In this document: in pieces, positions 23,090 through 35,256 of the stretch
How the letters are laid out: every line of letters begins with the position of its first letter
Position numbering within the stretch: the stretch's first letter is position 1
Assembly (NCBI RefSeq): GCF_030272615.1
Contig: NC_081411.1
Span: 837,858,136-837,920,135, forward strand
Source of the DNA: Cryptomeria japonica
Taxonomy: Eukaryota; Streptophyta; Pinopsida; Cupressales; Cupressaceae
Direction: 5' to 3'
Length of the DNA stretch: 62,000 bases
The notes under the pieces: model-generated
The model's input: only the letters and a program-made list of their open reading frames with translations
Databases searched by the model: none
What the model was told of the DNA's origin: nothing
Made by a program: the position numbers and the translations under genes

Positions 23090-24926
23090 TCCTAAAGTTA
23101 CTTTGATTGATTTAATGCATTGTAAACAAGGTGTTAAAGAAAAAGTGACTGATTTCATTGGTAGATATAAGCATTTGTATGCTCAAATTTCTTTTCCAGT
23201 GCCTGACAATGATATTCAAAGAATATTTATTTTTAATTTACAAAAATATATTCGAGACAAACTTCTATTTTCTGAGTTTACTTCTTTCCAACAGTTGTGT
23301 GCAACTCTTCACAATTATCAACTGACTGTGAGTCAAATGGAACAATCACATCCTATGGCTCCGAGAGATAAGGGTGATAGCAGTCAACAACCATTTGGGA
23401 AGTTTAAACCAAATAGAGACTCCATCAAATTCAATGAAAACATCATCAACAACAATGTGAATGCAGCATCAGGTGTGCCTCCTATTTCTAAATTTTTAAA
23501 GAAAGAAAGAAAGTATACTCCTTTGAATGAATCATTGCATAGTATTATGAATAAATTATTGGAACAAAATGTGCTTACTCTTCTTCCTATAAGACAAATT
23601 GATCCTGCAAAGATTACTTCACCTTATTTTGATAACAAAGCCTTTTGTCAATTTCATCGTCAGCCTAGGCATGATACTGAAAAATGTTTTTCTTTAAAGG
23701 GTAAAATTCAAGATTTGATTGATAATAATACTATTTATGTTTCTGGAGTGAATGAAAAAGGCAATACATCTGTAGCTCCTCCTAATCAAAATCTTCAGAT
23801 TTTCACTGATCCATTACCTTCTCATACCTCTAATGCGATTGAGACTAAGGATTCCTCTCTTTCATCTGATGGTCTTGTGTCTATGACTCCAAATGTGATT
23901 AACTTTGTAGAGCAGCAAGAAAACCCTAAAGAACCTTCCATCACATTTGATTCCAATGAAACCATTAGGGCACCTGATGGTCCTTTATACATAGTTGCAA
24001 AAGTCAAGAATACACCTTGCCGTGGAGTGCTTATTGATCCTTCGTGCATGGTTAATGTTATTACTGAAGAATTTCTTTTTACTTTGCAATTGAATCAAGC
24101 GATTTATGACAAAATAGATGTGATTGTGAAACTATTTGATGCATTTTCTTCTCCTGCAATTGGTTCTATTACATTGCCTATTGAGGTCTATAACAAATCC
24201 CTTGATGTGAACTTTTCTATTATTCCATCTTCTGAACAATTTCGTGTGAAGCTTGGCTATCCTTGGCTATCTTCCATGAAAGCTATTGCTTCTCCTATTC
24301 ATAAGTGTTTGAAATTTCCCCATAATGGTGAAGTTGTTACTGTCAATCATAGCCTCTTTAAACCAGCTGAAAGAACCTCTAGTGTTCCTCTTGATTACTT
24401 TTGGCCTAAACAATTCCAATCCCTTCCTCCGCGAAGTGATCATCTTTTCAAATCTTATCAAAAGTGGAAAACAGATATGATCCTATCTTTAAGTGAACCT
24501 AGAACACCTAAACTTGACATTCCTATCATTCTTGAGAAGGAAGTTCTTCCTTTGAAAGATAAAACTAATGTCTTTCCTCAAGAAGATTCCCAACCCATCC
24601 CTATGGATGTGACTATGTCTATATCTAATAAACTTCCTACAAGTAGACCTATACCTCCTCGTCTTGATGGACTTGGTCTCCTTCCTAAACCAAAAATTCC
24701 TCCTTTATATGGAGCAATTCCTCCTTTTATAGAGAGAAGAGACCTTCTTCTTCTCCTATTATTCAGCCTAAGAGACCACAACCTAAACACCCAAGTGATA
24801 GGGATGAGAATATTCCTCCTCCTCAATCTTCTTCACTTCCTACTAAGACTAGATGAAATCGTTCTGCACGTGAATGCCGACGAAAGCGTCGTCTTAGGGC
24901 TCAAGGAGCTGCTGCTCAAACTTTGA
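23090..24926 (+). pseudogene. Gag C-terminus and protease-like domain of element 2
   Basis: The frame is open from 23004, but meaningful sequence starts near 23080. The retrotrans_gag domain finishes with KEKVTDFIGRYKHLYAQI. At residues about 214-227 there is a CX2HX4HX4C knuckle (CQFHRQPRHDTEKC), the form seen in Tat-type elements. The retropepsin-like fold follows: GVLIDPSCMVNVI (Asp about 344, Asp-Pro-Ser instead of Asp-Ser/Thr-Gly) and LGYPWLSSMKAIASP (about 416). From about 24730 the translation becomes hydrophobic nonsense, a sign of a frameshift, and the true tail lies in another frame. Confidence 0.85.
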
Positions 24927-25348
24927 AATCTCCAAAAACACCTTCAACAAGCATTATTCCATTTTCTCCTTAGCTGGACATTGAGCCTAAATCTCCTAAA
25001 CATAAGATGCATGATGGTCTTGATCCTGTGCAAGTTAAAGATCCTATTTTTATAAATCTTGATGATGATATAGATGAAAATGTTATTCATGAAGAAAATA
25101 TTACTTCTCTTGCTTCTGATAGTGAATATGAACTTGTTGATGTTGATAACCATTTATCTAATGAATTTTCTAAAGCACTTATCCTAGCTCCTAGACAAGA
25201 ACAATGTGGCTCAGAACATGAACATAGCCCTTGTTTGGATCTTGTGATAGCTCCATCTGCTGTGTTGAATGTTCCTCCTCTAGCGTGTTCCCTGCCTTCC
25301 CGAAACATTGATCAGCAAGATCGGGGGGTAGATGACGTGCTAGACTAG
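24730..25348 (+). pseudogene. C-terminal tail of the element 2 polyprotein
   Basis: In the frame read from about 24730 the sequence is Pro-rich, then Arg-rich (NRSARECRRKRRLRAQGAAA), then acidic (DDDIDENVIHEENIT), with stops near 24852 and 24971. The open piece 25007-25348 ends the ORF. A basic-then-acidic tail after the protease suits a structural or nucleic-acid-binding role; this is inference. No polymerase motif is present. Confidence 0.65.
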
Positions 25349-26091
25349 TTACATTAGCATAGCAGATTCTCTCCTCCTCTCTTGTGTTACTTCTTCTATA
25401 TGTTATTCTCATTCTTCTATTTGTTGTCCTTAGTGTTGTCTACTTGAGGACGATGCAAAGCATTGAGATCTCTCGATCTCTCTCATGTTGACTCAAAAGA
25501 CACATGTGTTCCCTTCTTCTAGGTGACCTTCCTTGATTGGGGAATGAAGAAAAATTATGCATACATACATATGATATATATACATGACTTATCATACAGC
25601 ATACTGACCCCAAGGAAAGCGAAGTCACCTCATGCTTTGTGTTTTGTGTCTATTATCCTTGGGCTTATCTCACACTTGGGGGCTAAATCCTTGCGATAAC
25701 GTGCTCCTTTCCTTTCTCATTCTTATGTGTATCACTACGTTAAAACAATCACCCCTGGTGAGGCGTGTGCGATCGCTTTAACGTAGGGGGGCATACATCC
25801 CGTTCATATCTTTTCAAGATACTTGAGAATTTCTTGGCAAATTTAGCTTTGCCTTGAAAATTCTTGATATCTTTCTTGCATGACTCATAGTGAGGGAACC
25901 TTACTACTGACAGTCATGGTTCTCCTTCGTGATCTTCCCTTTTACTTTGTCAATCAAAGTCGTAAGATCCTTAGTCCACTGGGGGATTGGTGTGTCTTGC
26001 CTCCTTGACATGGTGAAAGTTTTTCAATGTTGTTTCCTTGTACTTTACCGGAAGTATGAGCATACATACTCGCGCTAAAGTGGGGGCTAAA
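25349..26091 (+). other. 3' noncoding region and PPT of element 2
   Basis: No gene is seen. The stretch ends with a polypurine tract AAAGTGGGGGCTAAA (26077-26091) next to the 3' LTR. The same tract precedes the 3' LTR of element 1. Confidence 0.8.
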
Positions 26092-27305
26092 TGTAGCATC
26101 CTAAAATTGTGACACTTGCAATTTCTACTGCATTTCGGTCTTCACAATGGCGACGCAACACGCAACCTGAATGGAGACCCCAAAACTTGCTCACGACACC
26201 AAAAACTGCATTTTTCAAGTACCCTAGCCTGAACCTCCTTGCACCCTACTGTCCCGGGAGGTGGGACCAGAGCGCCTAGCGCCCTGGTCCCTCAGGACCA
26301 GGGCGCCCAGTGCCTTGGTCCCCAGGACCATGGCACCCAGCGCCCTGGTCCCTGGGTCCTATTTGGGGCCCGGTCTCCTAAGGGGTCTCGGGTCTTTTTG
26401 TTTGCAATTTGGAAATTAACTTTCCTGGTCGGCCTAAGGTCAGGAAAATTAGTCTATCAGCCCTAATTGACAAGTATATAAACTACATTTTTCTCTCTCA
26501 TTTGGGATGAGGAGGATATGTGTACAAAAGCGTGGAAACTATACTCAAGCATTCAAGCATTCAAGCATTCCTTTAAGCAATTGATCATTTCAAGTCTCCA
26601 TTCAAGGCTAAGTGTTGCATTCAAGACAAGGATTCAACCATTGAAGAGGAGATCACATACTACTACAACATACAACATACAACATCTAAACCTTCGCACA
26701 TAAGGATACAAACATCCTTAGAACAAGGTATTAGTTAATTCCAAAACTGGGGTTTGACCTAAAGGCAAACCCCTAATCCCTAACCCCCTAATCATCCTCA
26801 CTTTTCTGTGTGTAGGTTGCAGGTACGCGGCTGAGATTGAAGATCTGGAATCCTTATGCAGAGACGAACAGATCCCCCTTCATTTCGCGGATTTTTCGGA
26901 GGACCGTGGCACCGGGCGCCATCGTCCTGACAACTTTTGCTCAAATTTGCAGGACAGTGCCGTATCGACATTTTACTGCTAATTCCAGGTCCGCAACTTC
27001 ATCCTATATCCCTATCTCAGTTTATAAAGTGAATCTTTGTCACTTTCTATGCATTCCTAGCTCAATTCTTCTATGCACATTCTTTACAAAAGAGGGTAGC
27101 CTTGCTGTCATAACCCTTGAAACTCATTTAGCATCCAATCTTGCATTGCGTGGGATTGGATCTTATGGGTTTCAACCCCTCTTTTGAATGTAAAGTCTCT
27201 CCCCTAAGTGAAAACCATCGAATCCTAGCGAACCTCCCTTCTCTCTCCTTGGAGTTGGAAGAGGGGAGAGCAACTAGGGTTCGATCGCGATTTTTCCGCT
27301 TTACA
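26092..27305 (+). repeat. 3' LTR of element 2 (1214 bp)
   Basis: It matches 19541-20739. It has extra copies of the GC-rich dyad unit (about 26262-26352, CCAGGGCGCC and GGCGCCCTGG type) and lacks about 30 bp present near 20130-20165 of the other LTR. A TATA box is near 26474-26483. Confidence 0.93.
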
Positions 27306-27482
27306 GTCCTTTCTTCCAGGGATAAGGCTCTAATAAATTACACTCATCCTTCTTCTAAGATTTCTTGTGACTTTTCTTCTTCAATTTTTATCATTTTATA
27401 CATGTTTTTTATCTCACTTATAGTTGAGCATTTAGCATGTCATATTCAAATACCTCATTCAATCTATCATGTCTTTAAATAA
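27306..27482 (+). pseudogene. Severed C-terminus of the element 1 ORF
   Basis: With element 2 and one GTCCT copy removed, the frame of 16509-19540 stays open into this stretch and stops with TAA near 27479. The added part is about 57 residues, Ser-rich and then hydrophobic (IILYMFFISLIVEHL), and might be a membrane segment or simply read-through into noncoding DNA. It shows that element 2 landed inside a frame that was still open. Confidence 0.8.
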
Positions 27483-29304
27483 CATTAATGGCTATTATGT
27501 TGCTCATCATTATGTGACATTGGTAGCTCATTTACTGGGGGCTCATTGTCATTCATGATGGTACAATTTCAAGTGCAATCATATTTTTGAAGCAACATAA
27601 TAGCCTAATTTTTCTATGTTATCTCTTGTTCCTAAGGGGTAATAGTGTGGAAATATTGATCATCTTTTCTTTAGAATCCTCTTTTCCTAGATATGAGAGA
27701 AGATGTGTATTCTCTTTCTTATCCTACCCACTTCTTGTGAGGAGCATTTTACATACACTAATGTCTTGCTTGCATGAACTTATGTGAGTATGTAGTACAT
27801 TTTGCTTATGTCTAAATCTCTCCCTAGAAGATTGTGTAAGTCCTTCTCATTGTCCTTATCCTTGGGAGGCAATGATCTTTTCTTATTTTTATCTAGGGAT
27901 CCACTTTTTCCTATTTTCGTGGATGGTGTGAACTTTATTACTTGATGTTATTCCTTGTATGCATTTGTTGTTGTTTGTTCAAGGATTCTCTCTTACAAGA
28001 GGTGTGAGTCCTTGACTACAACCTCTTTTGCACTTGGTAAAATACATCCATAATGAATTCACTCTCCCAATTGGGTTAAAAAAAAAAAGCGTCATCCTTC
28101 ATTAAGAATCACTTTCACCTCGCAAAAGAAGGAAGTATTGCATTCTTATTCTCTTCTTTGTCTTATTCTAGAAGATGTTCCTCTCGGGGATAGGTGTCTT
28201 TTGTACAAAGATATTTTCTCCTCTAAGGATCTCCTTTACAGATACTACAAGATATCCCTTTTCAACTATCTTATCCTTGCTTAAAGAGTGCAAAACTCTC
28301 TTGCTTGGATCTATGACATTGTTGCATTTTTGGGGTATCTTCTTTTGTGATGAAGGTAGGTATCCTTGTTCTACTTTTCTTATGACATAAACATTACACT
28401 TTTTGAGCAATGGGTCATTCTTAGAACCAGAGCACAGACTCTTAGAGCGAGATGTCTCCATTTTTCTTTTATGCAAAGTGATTATTCTCGGAACTAGAGC
28501 ACAGACTCTTAGAGCGAGATGTCACGCTTTTGTACTATACATATACAGGTTGTAGCATACTCGGGTATAGACTCCTATGAGGTGCTTCTAACCTCACTTA
28601 CACACACATGCACGAGGTTGAGTGGAACTAGCGGCATAAGGCTAGACTTTCTCACTCTCCTCCCTTACATGGATCACCTAGACAGACTCTAGGGGCTAGT
28701 TTTCCATGTCCTTTGTCCCATGGATCACCTAGACAAGATCTAGGGGTGAGAAGTCCATGTTTTCTCTCTCATTATTCTTCTCATGGATCACTAATGTGTG
28801 TATTCATGCTTTTTTCCTTTCTTCTCTTCTCTTTGCATTTTGTTTCCATTTACATCCTTCATCTTGTGTTAGAGAACTCTCAAATCCTCACACTCTTTGT
28901 TGTGTTGGAATTGAGATTTAGTCCTCTTTCTTACCAAATGATTCTCCATTAGTTTTTGATCTCATATCAAATCTTCTTGTGAGAATTTGTCATCAATATT
29001 CTTTAACAATTCGAAGTGGTAAACATGATACCTTGTTTCAACTCACTAAAATTAGCAAGCCGAAATAGGGGGGGGCATATAGCTACCCTCAAATTTTCAT
29101 CACCTTCCTTAGTAAGCATTAGGTGATTTTGTGATCTAACATGTGTTTTGTAGGGTGCGGTTCCTAACTGTGTACTGCAGATACCGCTAGGGGCTTCGTT
29201 CGACAGACTTATGGATATATCCTTTTTCAAATAATGTTTACTTTTCTGTACTTTAGCTTGCATATGCACGTAGTGTTCATATGACCGCAAAAGTGGGGGC
29301 TAAA
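27483..29304 (+). other. 3' noncoding region and PPT of element 1
   Basis: No RT, RNase H or integrase relic is visible in any frame. Short direct repeats occur (28417-28522, and ATGGATCACCTAGACA at about 28670 and 28719). The PPT AAAAGTGGGGGCTAAA (29289-29304) adjoins the 3' LTR. Confidence 0.8.
28417..28522. repeat. Pair of about 40-bp direct repeats, period about 66
   Basis: Both copies contain AGAGCACAGACTCTTAGAGC followed by GAGATGTC. They lie in the noncoding 3' part of element 1. Confidence 0.85.
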
Positions 29305-31006
29305 TGTAGCGTCGTAAATTGTACGCACTTGCTAGGGTGGTACAATTTCACACCTAGTTTAGCACCCGCCTTGGCGCATTTTTCATTTTGCATTGCATTT
29401 CCCCTTAGCACTTAATTAATTAAATTAATTAGGCCTAGGGTTCTATTTTATCATCTCCCATATCATAAAGTTGGGCCCTTTTCATTAAAGTGTGCCCCTT
29501 TCATTTTATTCTTCCAATACATCATTTAATCAAAAACCCTAATTAGGTCCTATTTTGAACTTGGGGGCTTGATTTCGGGGGTCAAAACATCTCGAAATCA
29601 CTTGTAACTTCGGGATTCTCTCTAAAATCATCATATCTGACGGCCCTAAAAATTTGGTGAAAAGTTGTCGGGACCATGGCGCCCGGAGTGCATACGGTCC
29701 CGGACATTTTTCCCGAAATTTTAGGAGCGCGATCCAATCATAAAATAAAGCTTAACCCCAAGAAATTGGTAGGATATTCAATCTCTAGGTCGGCCAAAAG
29801 TTGGAATTAAGACCTAGGGTTTCATACATAAGAGCTCTCTTTCTTCATTAGAAAGGATCGGAATTTTGTTTTCAGGAACCTCATATGCAGCGAAAGAGCA
29901 GATCTTTGAAGACTTCAACAACATTCAACATCCATCCATCAAGCATCCATCAATTTCATTCATCCATTTAGGGCTTTGAAGACATTGAAGAACAATAAGA
30001 GATCACCGACTGAAGATTGGCTTGTACCCCTCCCTTGGGGTTGGGTATGATTTCATGTTGTTTTCATGTCTTTGTATAAGCCTCATTATATCATTTGTAT
30101 TCATGCTTTAGATCACTTTGCATCTTGATTTGGAGCATTTACATTATCATTTACAAGCAATTAGGGTTTACTTTCTAGGTTGCTCTAGTTTGCTTACTTG
30201 CATTTTAGGATCTTGCACACACACAAGGTCTGCACACACTACTTTTACAATACAACTTGGCTATTCGTGTAGGTGGAAACCACCAAAGTGGGGGTTTAAA
30301 TAAGGCAAAACCCTATATAGCCGCCCACCATACCTTTTCAGATATAAGTACAAGTTTCAGGATTTGGATGATGCCGCAAGTTGCAGATCCGACGGGAGCA
30401 GACTAAGACAGAACAACACACCAAATTTCAGAGCAAAAGACCAGGACAGGGGCGTGGGGCGCCCTAGTCCTACCAGGATAGGGGCATGGGGCACCCTGGT
30501 CCTACCAGGATAGGGGCGTTGGGCACCCTAGTCCCTGGGACAGGGGCGCTGGGCGCCCTGGTCCTTCTATCAGACAACAATTTTTAGCATTTCCGACAGT
30601 TTTCCAGGTTGTAAAATAGAGGTTTCAAGAGCATTTTCAGGGGTAGAATCAGGACAGTGGCACCCACGCCCCCATCCCAAACATTTTCACTCTGATTTTA
30701 ACTCCGGGTACGCATCTGCATTCTTTTCTTGTCCTTGTGTTTACAGCTTTCCATTGTTTAAGTTCAATTCTGCAATCTTGTTATTAGTTCATACTTGCAC
30801 TTTGGGGTTAGGGATTGAACTTGCATCATTTTATCTTTCAATTGCAACAAAGGAATAGAAATCCTAATAGGTAGCCCATGGCTCTCTCTTCCACAAAAAG
30901 AAGTAGCCAATTGTGTGATACCTCTAGGCTCTTTCGTATTCCACAAGTGTGTGTCAAAGGGTGAGATTAGGGCATGTTTGCTTAGTGTCAGTTTTTCCCC
31001 CACACA
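29305..31006 (+). repeat. 3' LTR of element 1 (1702 bp)
   Basis: It starts TGTAGCGTCGTAAATTG after the PPT and ends CCCACACA, followed by the CAACC target duplication. It has four GC-rich minisatellite units against three in the 5' LTR. From 29737 onward it is also the first unit of the tandem array. Confidence 0.93.
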
Positions 31007-31011
31007 CAACC
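31007..31011. other. Target site duplication of element 1, right copy
   Basis: CAACC follows the LTR end CACACA and matches 14491-14495. It is copied in every array unit. Confidence 0.88.
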
Positions 31012-31124
31012 CTAATAACCTTAACAATGCATTGACGACAACAATGCCTAATAAATCATCAATTGTCTTAGGTGAATCTAGCCAAAGCCAACCCATCAAA
31101 TCCACTAATCTCCCTTGCATCCCA
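31007..31124. repeat. First copy of the amplified host flank
   Basis: This is about 118 bp of non-LTR DNA between the LTR end and the junction. It recurs from about 32395, 33751, 35139, 36495 and 37883. In the last unit it runs on into unique DNA at 38001 (ATCATAAAATTTTATGG), which identifies it as the original right flank of element 1. Confidence 0.9.
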
Positions 31125-32512
31125 ATCATAAAATAAAGCTTAACCCCAAGAAATTGGTGGGATATTCAATCTCTAGGTCAGCCAAAAGTTGGAATTAAGA
31201 CCTAGGGTTTCATACATAAGAGCTCTCTTTCTTCATTAGAAAGGATCAGAATTTTGTTTTCAGGAACCTCATATGCAACGAAAGAGCAGATCTTTGAAGA
31301 CTTCAACAACATTCAACATCCATCCATCCAGCATCCATCAATTTCATTCATCCATTTAGGGCTTTGAAGACATTGAAGAGCAATAAGAGATCACCGACTG
31401 AAGATTGGCTTGTACCCCTCCCTTGGGGTTGGGTACGATTTCATGTTGTTTTCATGTCTTTGTATAAGCCTCATTATATCATTTATATTCATGCTTTAGA
31501 TCACTTTGCATCTTGATTTGGAGCATTTACATTATCATTTACAAGCAAATAGGGTTTACTTTCTAGGTTGCTCTAGTTTGCTTACTTGCATTTTAGGATC
31601 TTGCACACACACAAGGTCTGCACACACTACTTTTACAATACAACTTGGCTATTCATGGAGGTGGAAACCACCAAAGTGGGGGTTTGACTAAGGCAAAACC
31701 CTATATAGCCGCCCACCATACCTTTTCAGATATAAGTACAAGTTTCGGGATTCGGATGACGCCGCAAGTTGTAGATCCGACGGGAGCAGACTGAGACAGA
31801 ACAACACACCAAATTTCAGAGCAAAAGACCAGGACAGGGGCGTGGGGCGCCCTGGTCCTACTAGGATAGGGGAGTGGGGTGCCCTGGTCCTACCAGGATA
31901 GGGGCGTTGGGCACCCTAGTCCCTGGGATAGGGGCGCTGGGCGCCCTGGTCCTTCTGTCAGACAGCAATTTTTAGCATTTCCGACAGTTTTCCAGGTTGT
32001 AAAATAGCGGTTTCAAGAGCAGTTTCAGGGGTAGAATCAGGACAGTGGCACCCACGCCCCCATCCCAAACATTTTCACTTAGATTTTAACTCTGGGTACG
32101 CATCTACATTCTTGTCTTGTCCTTGTGTTTACAGCTTTCCATTGTTTAAGTTCAATTCTGCAATCTTGTTATTAGTTCATACTTGCACTTTGGGGTTAGG
32201 GATTGAACTTGCATCATTTTATCTTTCAATTGCAACAAAGAAATATAAATCCTAATAGGTAGCCCATGGCTCTCTCTTCCACAAAAAGAAGTAGCCAATT
32301 GTGTGATACCTCTAGGCTCTTTCGTATTCCACAAGTGTGTGTCAAAGGGTGAGATTAGGGCATGTTTGCTTAGTGTCACTTTTTCCCCCACACACAACCC
32401 TAATAACCTTAACAATGCATTGACGACAACAATGCCTAATAAATCATCAATTGTCTTAGGTGAATCTAGCCAAAGCCAACCCATCAAATCCACTAATCTC
32501 CCTTGCATCCCA

Positions 32513-35256
32513 ATCATAAAATAAAGCTTAACCCCAATAAATTGGCGGGATATTCAATCTCTAGGTCGGCCAAAAGTTGGAATTAAGACCTAGGGTTTCA
32601 TCCATAAGAACTCTCTTTCTTCATTAGAAAGGATCAAAATTTTGTTTTCAAGAACCTCATATGCAGCGAAAGAGCAGATCTTTGAAGACTTCAACAACAT
32701 TCAACATCCATCCATCAAGCATCCATCAATTTCATTCATCCATTTAGGGCTTTGAAGACATTGAAGAGCAATAAGAGATCACCGACTGAAGATTGGCTTG
32801 TACCCCTCCCTTGGGGTTGGGTATGATTTCATGTTGTTTTCATGTCTTTGTATAAGCCTCATTATATCATTTGTATTCATGCATTAGATCACTTTGCATG
32901 TTGATTTGGAGCATTTACATTATCATTTACAAGCAATTAGCGTTTACTTTCTAGGTTGCTCTAGTTTGCTTACTTGCATTTTAGGATCTTGCACACACAC
33001 AAGGTCTACACACACTACTTTTACAATACAACTTGGCTATTCGTGGAGGTGGAAACCACCAAAGTGGGGGTTTGACTAAGGCAAAACCCCATATAGCCGC
33101 CCACCATACCTTTTCAGATATAAGTACAAGTTTCGGGATTCGGATGACGCCGCAAGTTGCAGATTCGACGGGAGCAGACTGAGATAGAACAACACACCAA
33201 ATTTCAGAGCAAAAGACCAGGATAGGGGTGTGGGGCACCTTGGTCCTACCAGGACAGGGTCGTGGGGCACCCTAGTTCCTGGGATAGGGGCGCTAGGCGC
33301 CCTGGTCCTTCTGTCAGACAGCAATTTTTAGCATTTCCGACAGTTTTCCAGGTTGTAAAATAGCGGTTTCAAGAGCAGTTTCAGGGGTAGAATCAGGACA
33401 GTGGCACCCACGCCCCCGTCCCAAACATTTTCACTCAGATTTTAACTCCGGGTACGCATCTGCATTCTTGTCTTGTCCTTGTGTTTACAGCTTTCCATTG
33501 TTTAAGTTCAATTCTGCAATCTTGTTATTAGTTCATACTTGCACTTTGGGGTTAGGGATTGAACTTGCATCATTTTATCTTTCAATTGCAACAAAGGAAT
33601 AGAAATCCTAATAGGTAGCCCATGGCTCTCTCTTCCACAAAAAGAAGTAGCCAATTGTGTGATACCTCTAGGCTCTTTCGTATTCCACAAGTGTGTGTCA
33701 AAGGGTGAGATTAGGGCATGTTTGCTTAGTGTCAGTTTTTCCCCCACACACAACCCTAATAACCTTAACAATGCATTGACGACAACAATGCCTAATAAAT
33801 CATCAATTGTCTTAGGTGAATCTAGCCAAAGCCAACCCATCAAATCCACTAATCTCCCTTGCATCCCAATCATAAAATAAAGCTTAACCCCAAGAAATTG
33901 GCGGGATATTCAATCTCTAGGTCGGCCAAAAGTTGGAATTAACACCTAGGGTTTCATACATAAGAGCTCTCTTTCTTCATTAGAAAGGATTGGAATTTTG
34001 TTTTCAAGAACCTCATGTGCAGTGAAAGTGCAGATCTTTGAAGACTTCAACAACATTCAACATGCATCCATCAAGCATCCATCAATTTCATTCATCCATT
34101 TAGGGCTTTGAAGACATTGAAGAGCAATAAGAGATCACCGACTAAAGATTGGCTTGTACCCCTCCCTTGGGGTTGGGTATGATTTCATGTTGTTTTCATG
34201 TCTTTGTATAAGCCTCATTATATCATTTGTATTCATGCTTTAGATCACTTTGCATCTTGATTTGGAGCATTTACATTATCATTTACAAGCAATTAGGGTT
34301 TACTTTCTAGGTTGCTCTAGTTTGCTTACTTGCATTTTAGGATCTTGCACACACACAAGGTCTGCACACACTACTTTTACAATACAACTTGGCTATTCGT
34401 GTAGGTGGAAACCACCAAAATTGGGGTTTGACTAAGGCAAAACCCTATATAGCCACCCACTATACCTTTTCAGATATAAGTACAAGTTTCAGGATTCGGA
34501 TGACGCCGCAAGTTGCAGATCCGATGGGAGCAGACTGAGACAGAACAACACACCAAATTTCAGAGCAAAAGACCAGGACAGGGGCATGGGGCGCCCTGGT
34601 CCTACTAGGACAGGGGTGTGGGGCGCCCTGGTCCTACCAGGGTAGGGTCGTTGGGCACCCTAGTCCCTGGGACAGGGGCGCTGGGCACCTTGGCCCTTCT
34701 GTCAGACAACAATTTTTAGCATTTCCGACAGTTTTCCAGGTTGTAAAATAGAGGTTTCAAAAGCAGTTTCAGGGGTAGAATCAGGACAGTGGCACCCACG
34801 CCCCCGTCCCAAACATTTTCACTCAGATTTTAACTCCGGGTACGCATCTGCATTCTTTTCTTGTCCTTGTGTTTACAGCTTTCCATTGTTTAAGTTCAAT
34901 TCTGCAATCTTGTTATTAGTTCATACTTGCACTTTGGGGTTAGGGATTGAACTTGCATCATTTTATCTTTCAATTGCAACAAAGAAATATAAATCCTAAT
35001 AGGTAGCCCATGGCTCTCTCTTCCACAAAAAGAAGTAGCCAATTGTGTGATACCTCTAGGCTCTTTCGTATTCCACAAGTGTGTGTCAAAGGGTGAGATT
35101 AGGGCATGTTTGCTTAGTGTCACTTTTTCCCCCACACACAACCCTAATAACCTTAACAATGCATTGACGACAACAATGCCTAATAAATCATCAATTGTCT
35201 TAGGTGAATCTAGCCAAAGCCAACCCATCAAATCCACTAATCTCCCTTGCATCCCA
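32513..35256 (+). repeat. Higher-order repeat block 1 (units 3+4, 2744 bp)
   Basis: This block is nearly the same as 35257-38000. Units 3 and 5 share TTTGCATGTTGATTTGG and the short minisatellite. Units 4 and 6 share CATGTGCAGTGAAAGTGC and CATGCATCCATC. Neighbouring units within the block lack these shared marks. Confidence 0.9.

Larger units (their letters stand above)
19541..27305 (+). mobile_element. Ty3/Gypsy element 2 nested in the ORF of element 1
   Basis: LTRs of about 1.2 kb (19541-20739 and 26092-27305) start TGTAGC and end CTTTACA, flanked by GTCCT duplications. The PBS and PPT match those of element 1. Inside are a Gag domain and a protease-like domain but no RT, RNase H or integrase. 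The two LTRs are very similar except for GC-rich insert copies and an approximately 30-bp difference near 20130-20165. It inserted in the same orientation as its host and shares its leader-type modules, so the two are sister families. Confidence 0.94.
14496..31006 (+). mobile_element. Ty3/Gypsy element 1 (Tat-like, Gag-protease only)
   Basis: It has LTRs of about 1.7 kb (14496-16164 and 29305-31006), TG...CA ends, the CAACC target duplication, a PBS and a PPT. The only long ORF has Gag-linker, protease and G-patch features, and no RT, RNase H or integrase is found in 16509-19540 or 27306-29304. The 16.5-kb span includes the 7.8-kb element 2; without it element 1 is about 8.7 kb. Such Gag-bearing non-autonomous plant elements need enzymes from a relative. 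The Tat assignment comes from the protease pattern. Confidence 0.92.
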
